Shown here: positions 34,505 through 44,032 of the stretch, piece by piece
Position numbering within the stretch: the first letter of the stretch is position 1
How the letters are laid out: each line of letters opens with the position of its first letter
Assembly (NCBI GenBank): GCA_017617715.1
Contig: JAFZVQ010000003.1
Location: forward strand, 1 to 64,000
DNA: 64,000 nt
Direction: 5' to 3'
Source: Bacteroidales bacterium
Lineage (GTDB): Bacteria > Bacteroidota > Bacteroidia > Bacteroidales > UBA932
Notes under the pieces: model-generated
What the model was told of the DNA's origin: nothing
The model's database searches: none
The model's input: the letters and a program-made list of their open reading frames with translations, nothing else
Position numbers and translations under genes: made by a program

Positions 34505-35634
34505 AGCAGTGATTGAAAAATGTCATGATAGATCTTTGCAGAAGCGGCCCAGGAGAATTCCCTGGAGCGCTTGTACACTTTTTCGCATAATGCATCATAT
34601 CCGAGGGGGTCGGCAAACTCCACGACCTTGCGCTTTATTGCCTCGATATCTTCCGGCGGCACACACATATCGATATCTCCGGCGATTTCAGGAAGGCTGG
34701 AAGTGTTGGAGCAAATGGCCGGTGTGCCACAGGACATGGCCTCCAGGACCGGCAGGCCAAACCCTTCATAGTGTGAAACATAAATCATCATAAGCGCCGC
34801 GCCGCAAAGCTTTCCGAGATCTTCGTCCGGCACATAACCAAGGAATACTATGTCTTCCTTGAAACCGCACGACTCCACTATGGACATGATGACTTCTGCA
34901 TTGTAGCCTTTTTTCCCGATTATCGCCAGTTTCTTGTCGGCATACAGACCATCCTTCCTCAGGCCTGCGTAGGTTTCGATCACGGCCTTGATATTCTTGC
35001 CCGGATAGTCTATCGTCCCCACAAACAGGAAAAAATCCTTGAGGCCAAGGCCGTAGCGGGCGGCAGCCCCGGCACATTCTTCCGCAGGGAATCTCCTGAA
35101 CACGGAATCGTCCGAAGCATTTGGAGTGACCGTTATCTTTGACTGGGGAGCCTTGAGATACTTGATGATGTCGCGTTTTGAAGATTCGGAAACCGTCAGG
35201 ACAGCGTCGCTGCGGCGGGCCATCAAAGGATCGCAGATATTCTTGCGGTAGAACATCCTCATCTTTCCGAACTTGCCTGGGACATTGAACTCGATCAAGT
35301 CGTGGATGGTCACGACCGTAGGCACGACTTTCCACAGGAGCAGGGAAAAATTCGGAATATAGGCAAGGTCACAGGAATACCTTTTCAACATTTTCTGGAA
35401 ACCCCACTGATGCCACAGCAGGTTCTTCATCCCCGACTCCTTGCTCACGCCGATGTTGACCAGCCGCACATTGTCCAGTCCGTCAAGCTGGCCGAAGCCG
35501 TCGTAATCATCGTTCTTGAATATGTAATACACATCGCCGGGATTCTGGACCGCCAGTTCCCTGACCACATTCACAAGCACCCGTCCGATTCCGGTGAGCC
35601 GGTTACCTACATATCCGCTGATCCCAACAATCAT
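34501..35634 (-). CDS. GT4 glycosyltransferase
   Basis: 377 residues, GT-B fold of the mannosyltransferase-like GT4 type. Seen: GIGRVLVNVVREL near the N-terminus, HDLIEFNVPGKF in the acceptor domain, FVGTIDYPGKNIKAVIETY at the donor-domain start and SHYEGFGLPVLEAMSCGTP, the EX7E element, near 285-305. One of three GT4 enzymes of the locus. It overlaps the beta-helix gene by 4 bases. Confidence 0.88.
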   Translation of the reverse strand: MIVGISGYVGNRLTGIGRVLVNVVRELAVQNPGDVYYIFKNDDYDGFGQLDGLDNVRLVNIGVSKESGMKNLLWHQWGFQKMLKRYSCDLAYIPNFSLLLWKVVPTVVTIHDLIEFNVPGKFGKMRMFYRKNICDPLMARRSDAVLTVSESSKRDIIKYLKAPQSKITVTPNASDDSVFRRFPAEECAGAAARYGLGLKDFFLFVGTIDYPGKNIKAVIETYAGLRKDGLYADKKLAIIGKKGYNAEVIMSIVESCGFKEDIVFLGYVPDEDLGKLCGAALMMIYVSHYEGFGLPVLEAMSCGTPAICSNTSSLPEIAGDIDMCVPPEDIEAIKRKVVEFADPLGYDALCEKVYKRSREFSWAASAKIYHDIFQSLL

Positions 35635-35635
35635 A

Positions 35636-36931
35636 TCATCTCAATTTATAATTCTCATACTCCTTGCCCAGAAGGAAAGTATTCATGTCGTATAGCGAAA
35701 TACGCCTCGCGAACTGAAGCAGGAGCACATAATTCCTATATCCCACCAGCCGGTAAAGCACCCGCAGGAGGGCATATAAAACCTTCAGTTTCTTCGGGAA
35801 AGAGCCCATATTGGTCTCATTGACCGAATCGATTGATTTGCTGCGTGAAATCATACCCTTTTTCTTGAACCTGCAGTACAGGCTGCAGGGCGCAGTGGAA
35901 AAAGGATCTCCGGAGAAAGCGTAATAAGACGCCATCCCGTTGTAGAGCCGGCGGTGCAGTTTGTCGATGGCTGCGCCGTTGTCAAAATGGCCATAAGAAT
36001 AATCCTGCGAGAGGTATTTCTCAAAGCCTTCACGCCCGGAATGAATTGATCCCGCATATATAGCGACCAGAGGTTCTATATCGGGGTATACAGCAAGGTT
36101 GCTTATCCTCATCCGGGCAGCATTGTCCACCTTGCCGCTGGAGGCGAATTCCTTGTAGTTATAGCCTGCGAAATGGCAGAACACAAGCTTGTCCTTCCTG
36201 TCCGACAGACCGTCCCTGCTTTCCACATACCATACTCCGTCCTCGAAGGACACCTTCCTTTCGAAATAATTCCATGGCGCGAGGTTCAATCCCAGATTAT
36301 TGGAGAACTTAAGCTCGCCGCTATCGAAAAAGGCAGGGAAGAAATCAGTCCACTTCTGGTCGGTGCACTGAGCCCACAGCATTTCTCCGAAGCACTGGTC
36401 CTTGAGCCTGTCCTGCCACCATTTAATCACATTCAATACTTTGGCCGACTTCCGGAACGCGCCGAAACCCAGATTGCTTATACCGTTGAACAGGAAACTC
36501 CTGTCCGGGAGGTCACCTTTGTATGGATACTGGGGGATGGTCACATGGGGAGCCGTCAAGACCAGATACTTTTCCAGATTGTCCCATACATATGAAAAAC
36601 CGCTGAACAGATATGTGTCTGGGTCGAGATAGCACACGGCATCGTAACCGTTGTTGAAGAAATACTCGACACAGAACGGCTTGATCGACGTACAGAACTC
36701 CGTCAGGTTGTACTTGAACGCCATATTCCTCCATTGTGCGTCATCTATTGAAAGAATCTCCCTGGCAACCAGCGCGCTCTGCGGACGTTCCACTGGAACT
36801 GCCGAATCGAACTCATCCGCTACCACAATGAAGAAATCCACATCATCTTCATACTTGCGTACGGAGCTCTCCAGTATCTGTGCAAGTCCTATATAGTTCT
36901 TCGCACAAATTGTAAATATGCATTTTTTCAT
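35636..36931 (-). CDS. GT8-like glycosyltransferase
   Basis: 431 residues from the ATG at 36931, which overlaps the previous stop (ATGA); a GTG 9 bases upstream was rejected. GT-A-like: N-terminal CIFTICAKNYIGLAQILESS and a DxD-type YLDPDTYLFS near residue 105, with LSIDDAQWRN and NGISNLGFGAFR. The C-terminal 150 residues are helical and not assignable. Probably adds one sugar of the repeat unit; specificity unknown. Confidence 0.75.
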   Translation of the reverse strand: MKKCIFTICAKNYIGLAQILESSVRKYEDDVDFFIVVADEFDSAVPVERPQSALVAREILSIDDAQWRNMAFKYNLTEFCTSIKPFCVEYFFNNGYDAVCYLDPDTYLFSGFSYVWDNLEKYLVLTAPHVTIPQYPYKGDLPDRSFLFNGISNLGFGAFRKSAKVLNVIKWWQDRLKDQCFGEMLWAQCTDQKWTDFFPAFFDSGELKFSNNLGLNLAPWNYFERKVSFEDGVWYVESRDGLSDRKDKLVFCHFAGYNYKEFASSGKVDNAARMRISNLAVYPDIEPLVAIYAGSIHSGREGFEKYLSQDYSYGHFDNGAAIDKLHRRLYNGMASYYAFSGDPFSTAPCSLYCRFKKKGMISRSKSIDSVNETNMGSFPKKLKVLYALLRVLYRLVGYRNYVLLLQFARRISLYDMNTFLLGKEYENYKLR

Positions 36932-37590
36932 TTTATGCACGGCAGAATCAGGTCAGTAATATAAGCTTTAGCAGCATTCTCATAATGTATGTGGTCCTTG
37001 TGGACAAATTTCGAGCGCAGCATGACTTCTGTCAGGTCAAAAAACGGCGCACCGGCCTCATCGGCCACTTCATGCATTATAACGTTCCTGCGCTTGATAA
37101 TGGCATTTTCGTTCTCGTCAAAAACGTCACGCAACCTTAGCAAACGACAGACTCTGCCCAGACGCTTTGGCGGCTTGACAATCAGAAAAGCAGGCAAAAC
37201 CAGGAACTTGTCAGAATAAGCGTGTAGCATCTGCAACAGCTTTCTGAACATTACACGATACTCTTCATGGTCGGAGGGTTGCCACTTTCCGCCGTCAGCG
37301 CTTATCCGGCTGTGGTTGCCAGTCTGGATGACGATAATATCATACCTGGCATAAGGAGAATCGAAAAAAGTATCCAACTGTTTCCAGAACATGACGTCAC
37401 GGAGGGCAAACGAACTGCCGAAGAAGTCCACGGGACAGCCAAGCCGGGCCTTTGCCGTGCTACGGACCTCACGGAGTGTCGAATCGCCCAGAAACAGCAC
37501 CCGGCGCTGCGACTCCTTATCAGCGTCGTCGTACCAGAAGTTAAGCCATTCAACCTCTTCCCTTGCTTTCAACGAATCTGTCATAGTCAT
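36928..37590 (-). CDS. SGNH/GDSL-like hydrolase
   Basis: 220 residues from the ATG at 37590, overlapping the acetyltransferase stop as ATGA; the longer frame upstream belongs to that gene's shadow. Block I is FLGDSTLREV (catalytic Ser) near 32-41, block III IQTGNHS near 90-96, and a C-terminal DHIHYENAAKAY gives the Asp-His pair. No signal peptide, so cytoplasmic. Such proteins in capsule loci are often O-acetyl esterases or transferases; a role with the neighbouring acetyltransferase is inferred. Confidence 0.75.
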   Translation of the reverse strand: MTMTDSLKAREEVEWLNFWYDDADKESQRRVLFLGDSTLREVRSTAKARLGCPVDFFGSSFALRDVMFWKQLDTFFDSPYARYDIIVIQTGNHSRISADGGKWQPSDHEEYRVMFRKLLQMLHAYSDKFLVLPAFLIVKPPKRLGRVCRLLRLRDVFDENENAIIKRRNVIMHEVADEAGAPFFDLTEVMLRSKFVHKDHIHYENAAKAYITDLILPCIK

Positions 37591-38132
37591 TTCATTCTTT
37601 TTACAACGGCCGCCGGGACTCCTGCCGCCACACAATACGGAGGGACATCTTTGGTGACCACGGCGCCGGCTCCGATAATAGCTCCGTCTCCTATCGTCAC
37701 GCCCGAAAGTATGCAGGCTCTCTCTCCTATCCAGACATTGTCTCCGATGGTCACAGGGCCTTTGGAACACAAATGCCTTTCCAGCGGCGCCTTATCCAGT
37801 TCCAGGCCGGACGTATCTCCGTGACTGTTGTCGGAAATAAACACATAGCGTCCCGTAAGCACGTTATTGCCTATCTTTATACAGTTGCAGGATGTAATCT
37901 GGCTGTGTTCACCTATGTTGCTGTTTTCTCCTATCTCAATTGCCGGTGTAAAACTGGAATCGCCATACCTGTCCCATGCCGTGAGTATGACCCCCGGCCA
38001 TATCACTGTACCTTTTCCGACGGAGATGTATTTGGCGCCCCGTAATTCAGACGGCCTGCGGATCTGTCCCTTCATCTGTTTGAAAAAAGGACGGTAGAAC
38101 AAGCTGATTATGCTATATATAAACCTTTTCAT
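37587..38132 (-). CDS. Hexapeptide-repeat O-acetyltransferase
   Basis: 181 residues with a left-handed beta-helix built of hexapeptide turns (IGENSNIGEHSQITSCN, IGDNVWIGERACILSG, IGDGAIIGAGAVVTKDVP). Related to WbbJ and maltose acetyltransferase, using acetyl-CoA to acetylate sugars. It overlaps the fucosyltransferase and SGNH genes by 4 bases each, so an acetylated repeat unit is likely. Confidence 0.9.
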   Translation of the reverse strand: MKRFIYSIISLFYRPFFKQMKGQIRRPSELRGAKYISVGKGTVIWPGVILTAWDRYGDSSFTPAIEIGENSNIGEHSQITSCNCIKIGNNVLTGRYVFISDNSHGDTSGLELDKAPLERHLCSKGPVTIGDNVWIGERACILSGVTIGDGAIIGAGAVVTKDVPPYCVAAGVPAAVVKRMK

Positions 38133-39007
38133 AACTTGACCCAGCTATCCGGGACTATCTGGTTTGGATTATAGTGGGGCATTGCCGGATTGAACCAGGG
38201 TTCGGGAGCCACGACAATTTTTGACGGGTTTGGGTTCAGCCAAGCCCCCCACCAACTGTATGAACTGTTGGATATTATATTATGCTTGGCACACGACATC
38301 AGCTGCATGTCAACATAATTCTGAGGGCCTTTCACCGGATTCCAGTCCACGAGGGTATAGTCCAGACCTAGCAGATTATCTTTCACCCACGCAGGATTGT
38401 CGGTAAACAGATAGAAAACAGGATTATCCACCTTGCTCCTCAGGTACTCGATGGCGTTCTTGTAGTATTCAACAGGACATGTGCCCTTGAACAGTTCCTC
38501 ATTCACATAATCCTTGCCTTTCCTTACATGTATTGCAACAGAATTCTCGGCCTTCATCTTACCGGCCATCGCTATATTCCTTTCCGATTCCAACTCAGGG
38601 AATGAGAAAGCATGACGGACTTTGCCGGCAACCGGCAAAAAATACTTTTCGCATTGCCAGGCACCTACATATATGCAATTACGGCGCGTTCTCTCGAATT
38701 CGTCCGGATGAAAAAGGAAATCCCTTTCAAGAAGATACCAATTCCCAGTGAAAAAGCCGCTGACTTTTTTCACGATACTCCAGCGCCTTCTCCAATATGC
38801 CATACGGAAGTGTCCCGGGGGCATGATGTCAGGCTTGACATTCGGAAACACATCCTGGATTCTGACAGTTTCGCAGGTCATGGCAGACCGGGGCACAAAA
38901 TTGGACTGGTCCCAGAGAGCCTCAGGATACTTTTCTTTCAAAGACAAGTAGAAGGCATACTGGAACATTTGATTCGCCAGTCCGGCACAAGCACTTACAA
39001 CTATCAT
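38129..39007 (-). CDS. GT11 alpha-1,2-fucosyltransferase
   Basis: 292 residues. N-terminal GLANQMFQYAFYLSLKEKYPEA, the GDP-fucose loop AIHVRKGKDYVNE near 158-170 and SNSSYSWWGAWLNPNPSKIVVAPEPWF near 250-276 are all characteristic of family GT11. It moves fucose from GDP-L-fucose, which gmd and fcl in the same operon supply. The reading frame looks intact, so fucose is very probably part of this polymer. Confidence 0.9.
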   Translation of the reverse strand: MIVVSACAGLANQMFQYAFYLSLKEKYPEALWDQSNFVPRSAMTCETVRIQDVFPNVKPDIMPPGHFRMAYWRRRWSIVKKVSGFFTGNWYLLERDFLFHPDEFERTRRNCIYVGAWQCEKYFLPVAGKVRHAFSFPELESERNIAMAGKMKAENSVAIHVRKGKDYVNEELFKGTCPVEYYKNAIEYLRSKVDNPVFYLFTDNPAWVKDNLLGLDYTLVDWNPVKGPQNYVDMQLMSCAKHNIISNSSYSWWGAWLNPNPSKIVVAPEPWFNPAMPHYNPNQIVPDSWVKL

Positions 39008-40203
39008 AGATTCAATTCTTTATGTACTGAACTGCAATTCTCATAAGAAAAGTGCCCTGACACGTACTCACGTGCGGCTGAGCTCAGGGCCGCATATCTG
39101 GCCGCGTCTCCTGTCACCCATTCCACACCGGCCTTAAGGTCAAGGGCATCGCAACGGGCGGACAGATATCCGGTGGTTTTATGGAGTATCAAATCCCTTA
39201 CGCCTCCCGAATCGAATCCCACGCAAGGCAAACCGCAGGCCATTGCCTCCAAGAGCACATTCGGGAAATTGTCGGCCAGGGTCGGGGTCACAAACACATC
39301 CGCCGCAAGATACACGCGTATTATATCATCTTCCGAATCCAGCCGGCCGGTAAACACGGTGTCCAGAACCGTTTCTTTGATGACGCGATCGTTCTGCCCA
39401 AGTACCAGGCATACATATTCAGACGGATCAAGATTGGTAAGGCACCTGAGCATATACTCCCAGCCTTTATATGGATTGCTGACGGCTTCGGCGCCAAACA
39501 GCACCACTTTTCTGCTGTCCGCCCCAAAATAGCAGGCTTTTGCAGCAGCCTTGTCTCCCGGCTTGAATTTATTAGTGTCTATCAGATTGGGGCAAACTGC
39601 GACCATGTGGCCGGCGCCGATTGCACTTGCCGACGCGCAGTCCGCAAGCCAGCGGCTCGGAGCCAGGAACGACAGATTCGGATACTTGCGCCAACTGCCA
39701 AGCTTCTGAGTGAAAGAACAAGCCACGATATCCGGAAGGAAGTGGCGTTTGATTAAAGGGCAGCCGGAGCAGGAATCACAGTACTTCCGGCAATCCATGG
39801 AGTAATGGCAGCCACCTGTTACAGGAAGCATGTCATGCATAAACCAGTATACAGGTTTGCCCAGTCTCAACAGACGCTCCATACCTTTCACGCTGAGAAG
39901 ACCGTCATCTACCCAGTGAAGATAGATTACGTCGGCCGCCAAAACCTTGGGATGACGGTCCAGGCGGAATCCGGACCACATAAAACCGAAAGAGCCGAAA
40001 ACGCCATAGAGCCCGTTGACCTTGAAACGGAGCCAACGGTCTATCTTGTAAATCAACTTACGCAGCGGCCTTCCGGCAAGCAAGTCATCCAGGGTCAGCA
40101 TATCCGACGACACTCCGGCCATGCGCATCGCCTCGCTGTGGCGGGATGCAGCAATGGATGCGCCACCCGCCCGACGGTACATATTAATGTGCAGAACCTT
40201 CAT
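39004..40203 (-). CDS. GT4 glycosyltransferase
   Basis: 399 residues, GT-B fold. N-terminal MKVLHINMYRRAGGASIAA, a cysteine-rich stretch (MDCRKYCDSCSGCPLI, about 135-150) seen in a subgroup of GT4 capsule enzymes, LAPSRWLADCA, and C-terminal PTLADNFPNVLLEAMACGLPCVGFDSGG. Donor unknown. It overlaps the fucosyltransferase gene by 4 bases and the polymerase gene by one base. Confidence 0.88.
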   Translation of the reverse strand: MKVLHINMYRRAGGASIAASRHSEAMRMAGVSSDMLTLDDLLAGRPLRKLIYKIDRWLRFKVNGLYGVFGSFGFMWSGFRLDRHPKVLAADVIYLHWVDDGLLSVKGMERLLRLGKPVYWFMHDMLPVTGGCHYSMDCRKYCDSCSGCPLIKRHFLPDIVACSFTQKLGSWRKYPNLSFLAPSRWLADCASASAIGAGHMVAVCPNLIDTNKFKPGDKAAAKACYFGADSRKVVLFGAEAVSNPYKGWEYMLRCLTNLDPSEYVCLVLGQNDRVIKETVLDTVFTGRLDSEDDIIRVYLAADVFVTPTLADNFPNVLLEAMACGLPCVGFDSGGVRDLILHKTTGYLSARCDALDLKAGVEWVTGDAARYAALSSAAREYVSGHFSYENCSSVHKELNL

Positions 40204-41360
40204 CAGTCGAAATTATACTTTATTGACGGATGATCATGATAATCCTGGAAGAAGAAATAGTACGGATGCATACGCATTTCATTCGTAGGATCCCAGTCGA
40301 TATTGCTGCGCACGTAACCGAACATCATGTAGAAGCACATCAAGCCGGCCACAACATACGATACCAAGCGGCGTTTGTATTCAGCTTTGTGGAGCCGGGG
40401 GCCGAAAGCCCAGGTCACGCAGATAATACCGAACAAGTCGAAAGGCAACACGATGCGGTCTATCAACTGCATCTCGAAGAAGAAATTGGAAAGCACCGTC
40501 CCCACCAGAAAGATCTTGCTGAACCAATGATTCAGTTTTTTCTCCGGCATCCACAAATAAACGAAAACGCCGATGATAGATTTCTTTAAGATACCCAGAA
40601 GGCTGAATTCGGAAGTGTCCACAAGCTCCTCATCCAGATATACGTCCAGACGCTCCGTGGCCCCAAACCCCATGGCTTCGTATGCCGACAGCATCTTCAT
40701 TATGTCCAGGTTCTTCAGTATCAGACCGGACACCACACTGACCGCAATCAACACAATCGGCACCCACCTGTGCTTCATCGGAATGAAATAGCACAAGAGA
40801 TACACCGGCATAACATAAATCGCCGATGTGTGCATGAAATACGCTAATACGCCCAACAGAATGAACACGGCCATTTTATAAGGACGGTCACGCTGTATGT
40901 AAATGACACCTCCCAGAATCATTGCAAGGCTCAGCATCTGGCGAAGAACGACAAAATACAGCATCCCGGAAGTGGTCAGGAAGAACCAGAACACGGCAAG
41001 CGTCTTGCTGTATGCATTGTGCTTCACCAGCACATAAACCGGCAGCAGCGACAAGAAAGAGTTCACTATCATATAGAGGACCCCGCTCTTGAAAAGCAAA
41101 ACCTTCAAGATGGCATTGTACGCCGTGAACAATGGTTCGAACTCACGTCTGTCAGACGAATAATAGATGCTTTCGCCCGTAAAGAAACGGACATAGTTGT
41201 AGGTGTCCGCGCCGACGACCGGAGCCCGCAACGCAGTGAACACAAATGCGATGACAACAGCCGCGAAGAAATAGTTGTTGTTCTTCCTGTCCCTTGCGTT
41301 AAGCAGCGTCAGGGCAAAAAGAGCCAGGATCACAATTATATATGCGAAATCTATATTCAT
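40203..41360 (-). CDS. wzy: EpsG-type polysaccharide polymerase (Wzy)
   Basis: 385 residues with about 10 membrane helices. The N-terminus with RAPVVGADTYNYVRFF (around residues 45-60) is the EpsG family hallmark. It joins flipped lipid-linked repeats into polymer on the periplasmic face. Wzy proteins vary strongly, and the linkage cannot be inferred. It overlaps wzx by 4 bases. Confidence 0.85.
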   Translation of the reverse strand: MNIDFAYIIVILALFALTLLNARDRKNNNYFFAAVVIAFVFTALRAPVVGADTYNYVRFFTGESIYYSSDRREFEPLFTAYNAILKVLLFKSGVLYMIVNSFLSLLPVYVLVKHNAYSKTLAVFWFFLTTSGMLYFVVLRQMLSLAMILGGVIYIQRDRPYKMAVFILLGVLAYFMHTSAIYVMPVYLLCYFIPMKHRWVPIVLIAVSVVSGLILKNLDIMKMLSAYEAMGFGATERLDVYLDEELVDTSEFSLLGILKKSIIGVFVYLWMPEKKLNHWFSKIFLVGTVLSNFFFEMQLIDRIVLPFDLFGIICVTWAFGPRLHKAEYKRRLVSYVVAGLMCFYMMFGYVRSNIDWDPTNEMRMHPYYFFFQDYHDHPSIKYNFD

Positions 41361-42892
41361 CTCGAAAGCGCATTTAAGACACGGCCGACTACCGGCATGG
41401 ACTTAAGTACTTCACGTTCCTTACGGTTGAGAGCCACAAAGTAGCTCAGACCGCCTACGACAATTACCGCGGCAGTGGAAGATATGAGGAAGCTCTTCAG
41501 GTTGGAGCCCATATAATTGCTGAGCCACAACACTGCGGGCACGGCGACAGCAGCGACCAGAACTATGATAAACACGACATCCTTCAGGTACTTCATCAAA
41601 TCCAGACCGATAAGCGTCTTCATATAGACCGTCCTGACTATTGCCGACAACAGATTGACGGACGCCCATATAAGAAGCGTCGTGGCACCGTCGGCGCCCA
41701 GTTTCAGTGCCAGATACATGGCCGGAATGGCCAGTATCTTCACGCAGAACATAAGTATCTGATGGACTTTCAGTCTGCCTGTAGCATGCACTGCCTGCCA
41801 CAGGGGTGACTGGAAAGAATCAATGAGCACATAGACAATTATCGCCTTGATGAACACAGGGGCATCCGGCGGATACTCGCCAAGCCATATCCTTAGCACA
41901 AAATCGATGTTCGCCACAAGCGGCAGGCAGATAAAGAGCATCAGCAGGAATGTAATCTTGGACGTGGAATAAATCAGGCTCATGAAATAGTCGCGGCGTC
42001 CGGAGGCATATGACTTGATGATTTGCGGATCGAAGGCCTGGGTGAACGTGCCCATGAAGGAATTCAGCTGGCCGATAACCTGATTGGCGATACCAAGGGC
42101 AGCATTTGCGATTACTCCGAGGAAGAGATTGAAAAAAATGCTTATCAGCTGGGTGATGGACACGTCGGCCGCATTGACCAGCAGGCTCCAGCCAGAATAG
42201 GAAGCGAATTCCTTGACCAGTTTGCCGTTCCAGAAGAATTCGAATCTGCAGTCCCTGAACTTTATCTTGCAATAAATGACATAGAACAGGAAAACGACCA
42301 CGGCCGATACCGTCAGCAACATCGCATACATAATAAGCCTGTCGAATCCTGTGCTTGCGACTATGAATGCAAGCCCAAGTTTAAGCAGAACCTCTACGAT
42401 GCTGACCAATGCGTAGAAATCCATCTTCTCGTGGGCAATCACATTGGAATTGAACGGAGTCTGCAGGATGCTGAATGCGAAGGTAAGGATAGAAAACTGA
42501 TAAGCCCACATCGCGGCCTGAATCCTTTCCGGAGGAATGTTCAGGCCGTGTCGGACCACCGGAATCCCTATGGCTTCAAGTATGATCAGGAGCGCAGCGG
42601 CAAGAACCACATGGCAGTTGATTGCCATCGAATAGGTCTTTCCAAGCTTGTCCGAGTCGCCTTCGCCAAGAGCATAGACAATGTAGCGATATGTGGCATT
42701 TGTCAGGGCCAGCCTGAGAAAACCGAAGAAGACCACTACGCTTCCGACCACATTGTAGATGCCGAAATCAGTGAAGCCAAGGGCCCTCAAAACCACGCGG
42801 GAGGTGTAAAGCCCCACCACGAGCACGAGTATCATCCTCAGGAATAGATACCCCGTGTTCCTGGCCACCCTTACACTGTCCGCTCCTGCCAT
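41357..42892 (-). CDS. wzx: Wzx-type flippase (polysaccharide transporter)
   Basis: 511 residues with 12-14 predicted membrane helices (MATE/Wzx fold). N-terminal VARNTGYLFLRMILVLVVGLYTSRVVLRALG and LLVNAADVSITQLISIFFNLFLGVIANAALGIANQV are typical. It flips undecaprenyl-linked repeat units to the periplasm for Wzy. It sits between wzz (3-base gap) and wzy (4-base overlap). Confidence 0.9.
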   Translation of the reverse strand: MAGADSVRVARNTGYLFLRMILVLVVGLYTSRVVLRALGFTDFGIYNVVGSVVVFFGFLRLALTNATYRYIVYALGEGDSDKLGKTYSMAINCHVVLAAALLIILEAIGIPVVRHGLNIPPERIQAAMWAYQFSILTFAFSILQTPFNSNVIAHEKMDFYALVSIVEVLLKLGLAFIVASTGFDRLIMYAMLLTVSAVVVFLFYVIYCKIKFRDCRFEFFWNGKLVKEFASYSGWSLLVNAADVSITQLISIFFNLFLGVIANAALGIANQVIGQLNSFMGTFTQAFDPQIIKSYASGRRDYFMSLIYSTSKITFLLMLFICLPLVANIDFVLRIWLGEYPPDAPVFIKAIIVYVLIDSFQSPLWQAVHATGRLKVHQILMFCVKILAIPAMYLALKLGADGATTLLIWASVNLLSAIVRTVYMKTLIGLDLMKYLKDVVFIIVLVAAVAVPAVLWLSNYMGSNLKSFLISSTAAVIVVGGLSYFVALNRKEREVLKSMPVVGRVLNALSR

Positions 42893-42895
42893 CGC

Positions 42896-44017
42896 TTAAT
42901 CCTTCTTCCTGAACCCTTTGATCCAATCCTTCAACCAGACTATCCAGACAAGGGAAAGGATAAAGCCGAAGAACATGTATGTGACAAGAAGGTTGAGTTT
43001 GCTGGGCGTACCTTTCAAAGGCACGGTGGGCGGCTGAAGGCAGGCAAGGACAGGTGTCTCCTGCTGGACCTTGGCCTTGGCGAGCTGAAGCTGCTGGGAA
43101 GCAGTGGAGAAAATCTGGAACAGAAGGTTCACCTCGTTCTGGAGTTGTTGCTGCTTCACCTGTGAAATACGGCTGACAGTACCCAGATTGGCATCGTAAT
43201 ACCTTGCATACTCTTTCTGCTTGGCGATGTACTCATCCCTTGCTTCATCGTAGATTTCCTGATAATACTCTTCGTCTTTCCTGGCCTTTTCAGTCCTGTA
43301 CTCGGTGATGTACTGTTTCAGGTTTTCAATAATGAGCTGCGACACATCGGCGGCCACGACCTTGTCCTGGTCTTCGACCTCTATGGTGAGCATATAGTTT
43401 TTACGGTCCACCGTGGTCGAGATGTGCTTCTTCACCAACTTGTAGACGCCATACTGGTGTTTGGTCAGATGATACTTGTCCACAACGGGGTGCTGGGGAT
43501 CTTCGTCTGCCTCATCGTCCGGCTTGAACAGGCCCTTCACCCAATTGAGCAGGTCGAACGGCCAGCCCATCACCGTGGTCCACCAGGCTTTTTTCTGATG
43601 GTTAAGCAAATAGTCGTAGTAGGTCGTGGCTATCGTATCCTTCTTTTCAACCAGCGTCACTGGCATTTCGAACAGATCCACGATGAAGGGCACCGACTCG
43701 ATTATTTCCGGATAAAGGTCCGGGCGGAACGCATCCGTGTTGCCTGACAGGCTGTTCAGATTGACCCCGGCAAGACTGGCCAGCGAACTGAGGTTACCAT
43801 TGGTGGAACGATACGATAACTCGGGAGATAGCTTGGAGGTCACCTTGTAGACCTTCGGTGAGCAGAAGCCGATAAAGACTCCTATCGCACCTGCCACAAG
43901 CATCCAGAGGATTATGGTTTTCCAACTGCCGGTAATTTTCAGCAGCAGGCCCCGGACATCGATACTTCGTGAAGCCGATCCGTAGGGGATTTCTTCATAT
44001 TCGTTTTCGTTTGTCAT
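42896..44017 (-). CDS. wzz: Wzz-type chain-length regulator
   Basis: 373 residues. Wzz fold: N-terminal membrane helix (IILWMLVAGAIGVFIGF, about 34-50), a long periplasmic part with coiled coil (about 230-320) and a C-terminal helix (LLVTYMFFGFILSLVWIVW). No tyrosine-kinase domain is fused, unlike the BY-kinase Wzc. It controls polymer length together with Wzy and the outer-membrane channel gene just upstream. Confidence 0.88.
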   Translation of the reverse strand: MTNENEYEEIPYGSASRSIDVRGLLLKITGSWKTIILWMLVAGAIGVFIGFCSPKVYKVTSKLSPELSYRSTNGNLSSLASLAGVNLNSLSGNTDAFRPDLYPEIIESVPFIVDLFEMPVTLVEKKDTIATTYYDYLLNHQKKAWWTTVMGWPFDLLNWVKGLFKPDDEADEDPQHPVVDKYHLTKHQYGVYKLVKKHISTTVDRKNYMLTIEVEDQDKVVAADVSQLIIENLKQYITEYRTEKARKDEEYYQEIYDEARDEYIAKQKEYARYYDANLGTVSRISQVKQQQLQNEVNLLFQIFSTASQQLQLAKAKVQQETPVLACLQPPTVPLKGTPSKLNLLVTYMFFGFILSLVWIVWLKDWIKGFRKKD

Positions 44018-44032
44018 AATTCCGCTCGTTAA

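Noticed and set aside
36928-37770. A longer form of the SGNH hydrolase starting at 37770
   Set aside because: The first 60 codons are the acetyltransferase read in another frame; the ATG at 37590 sits in the operon's usual ATGA overlap.
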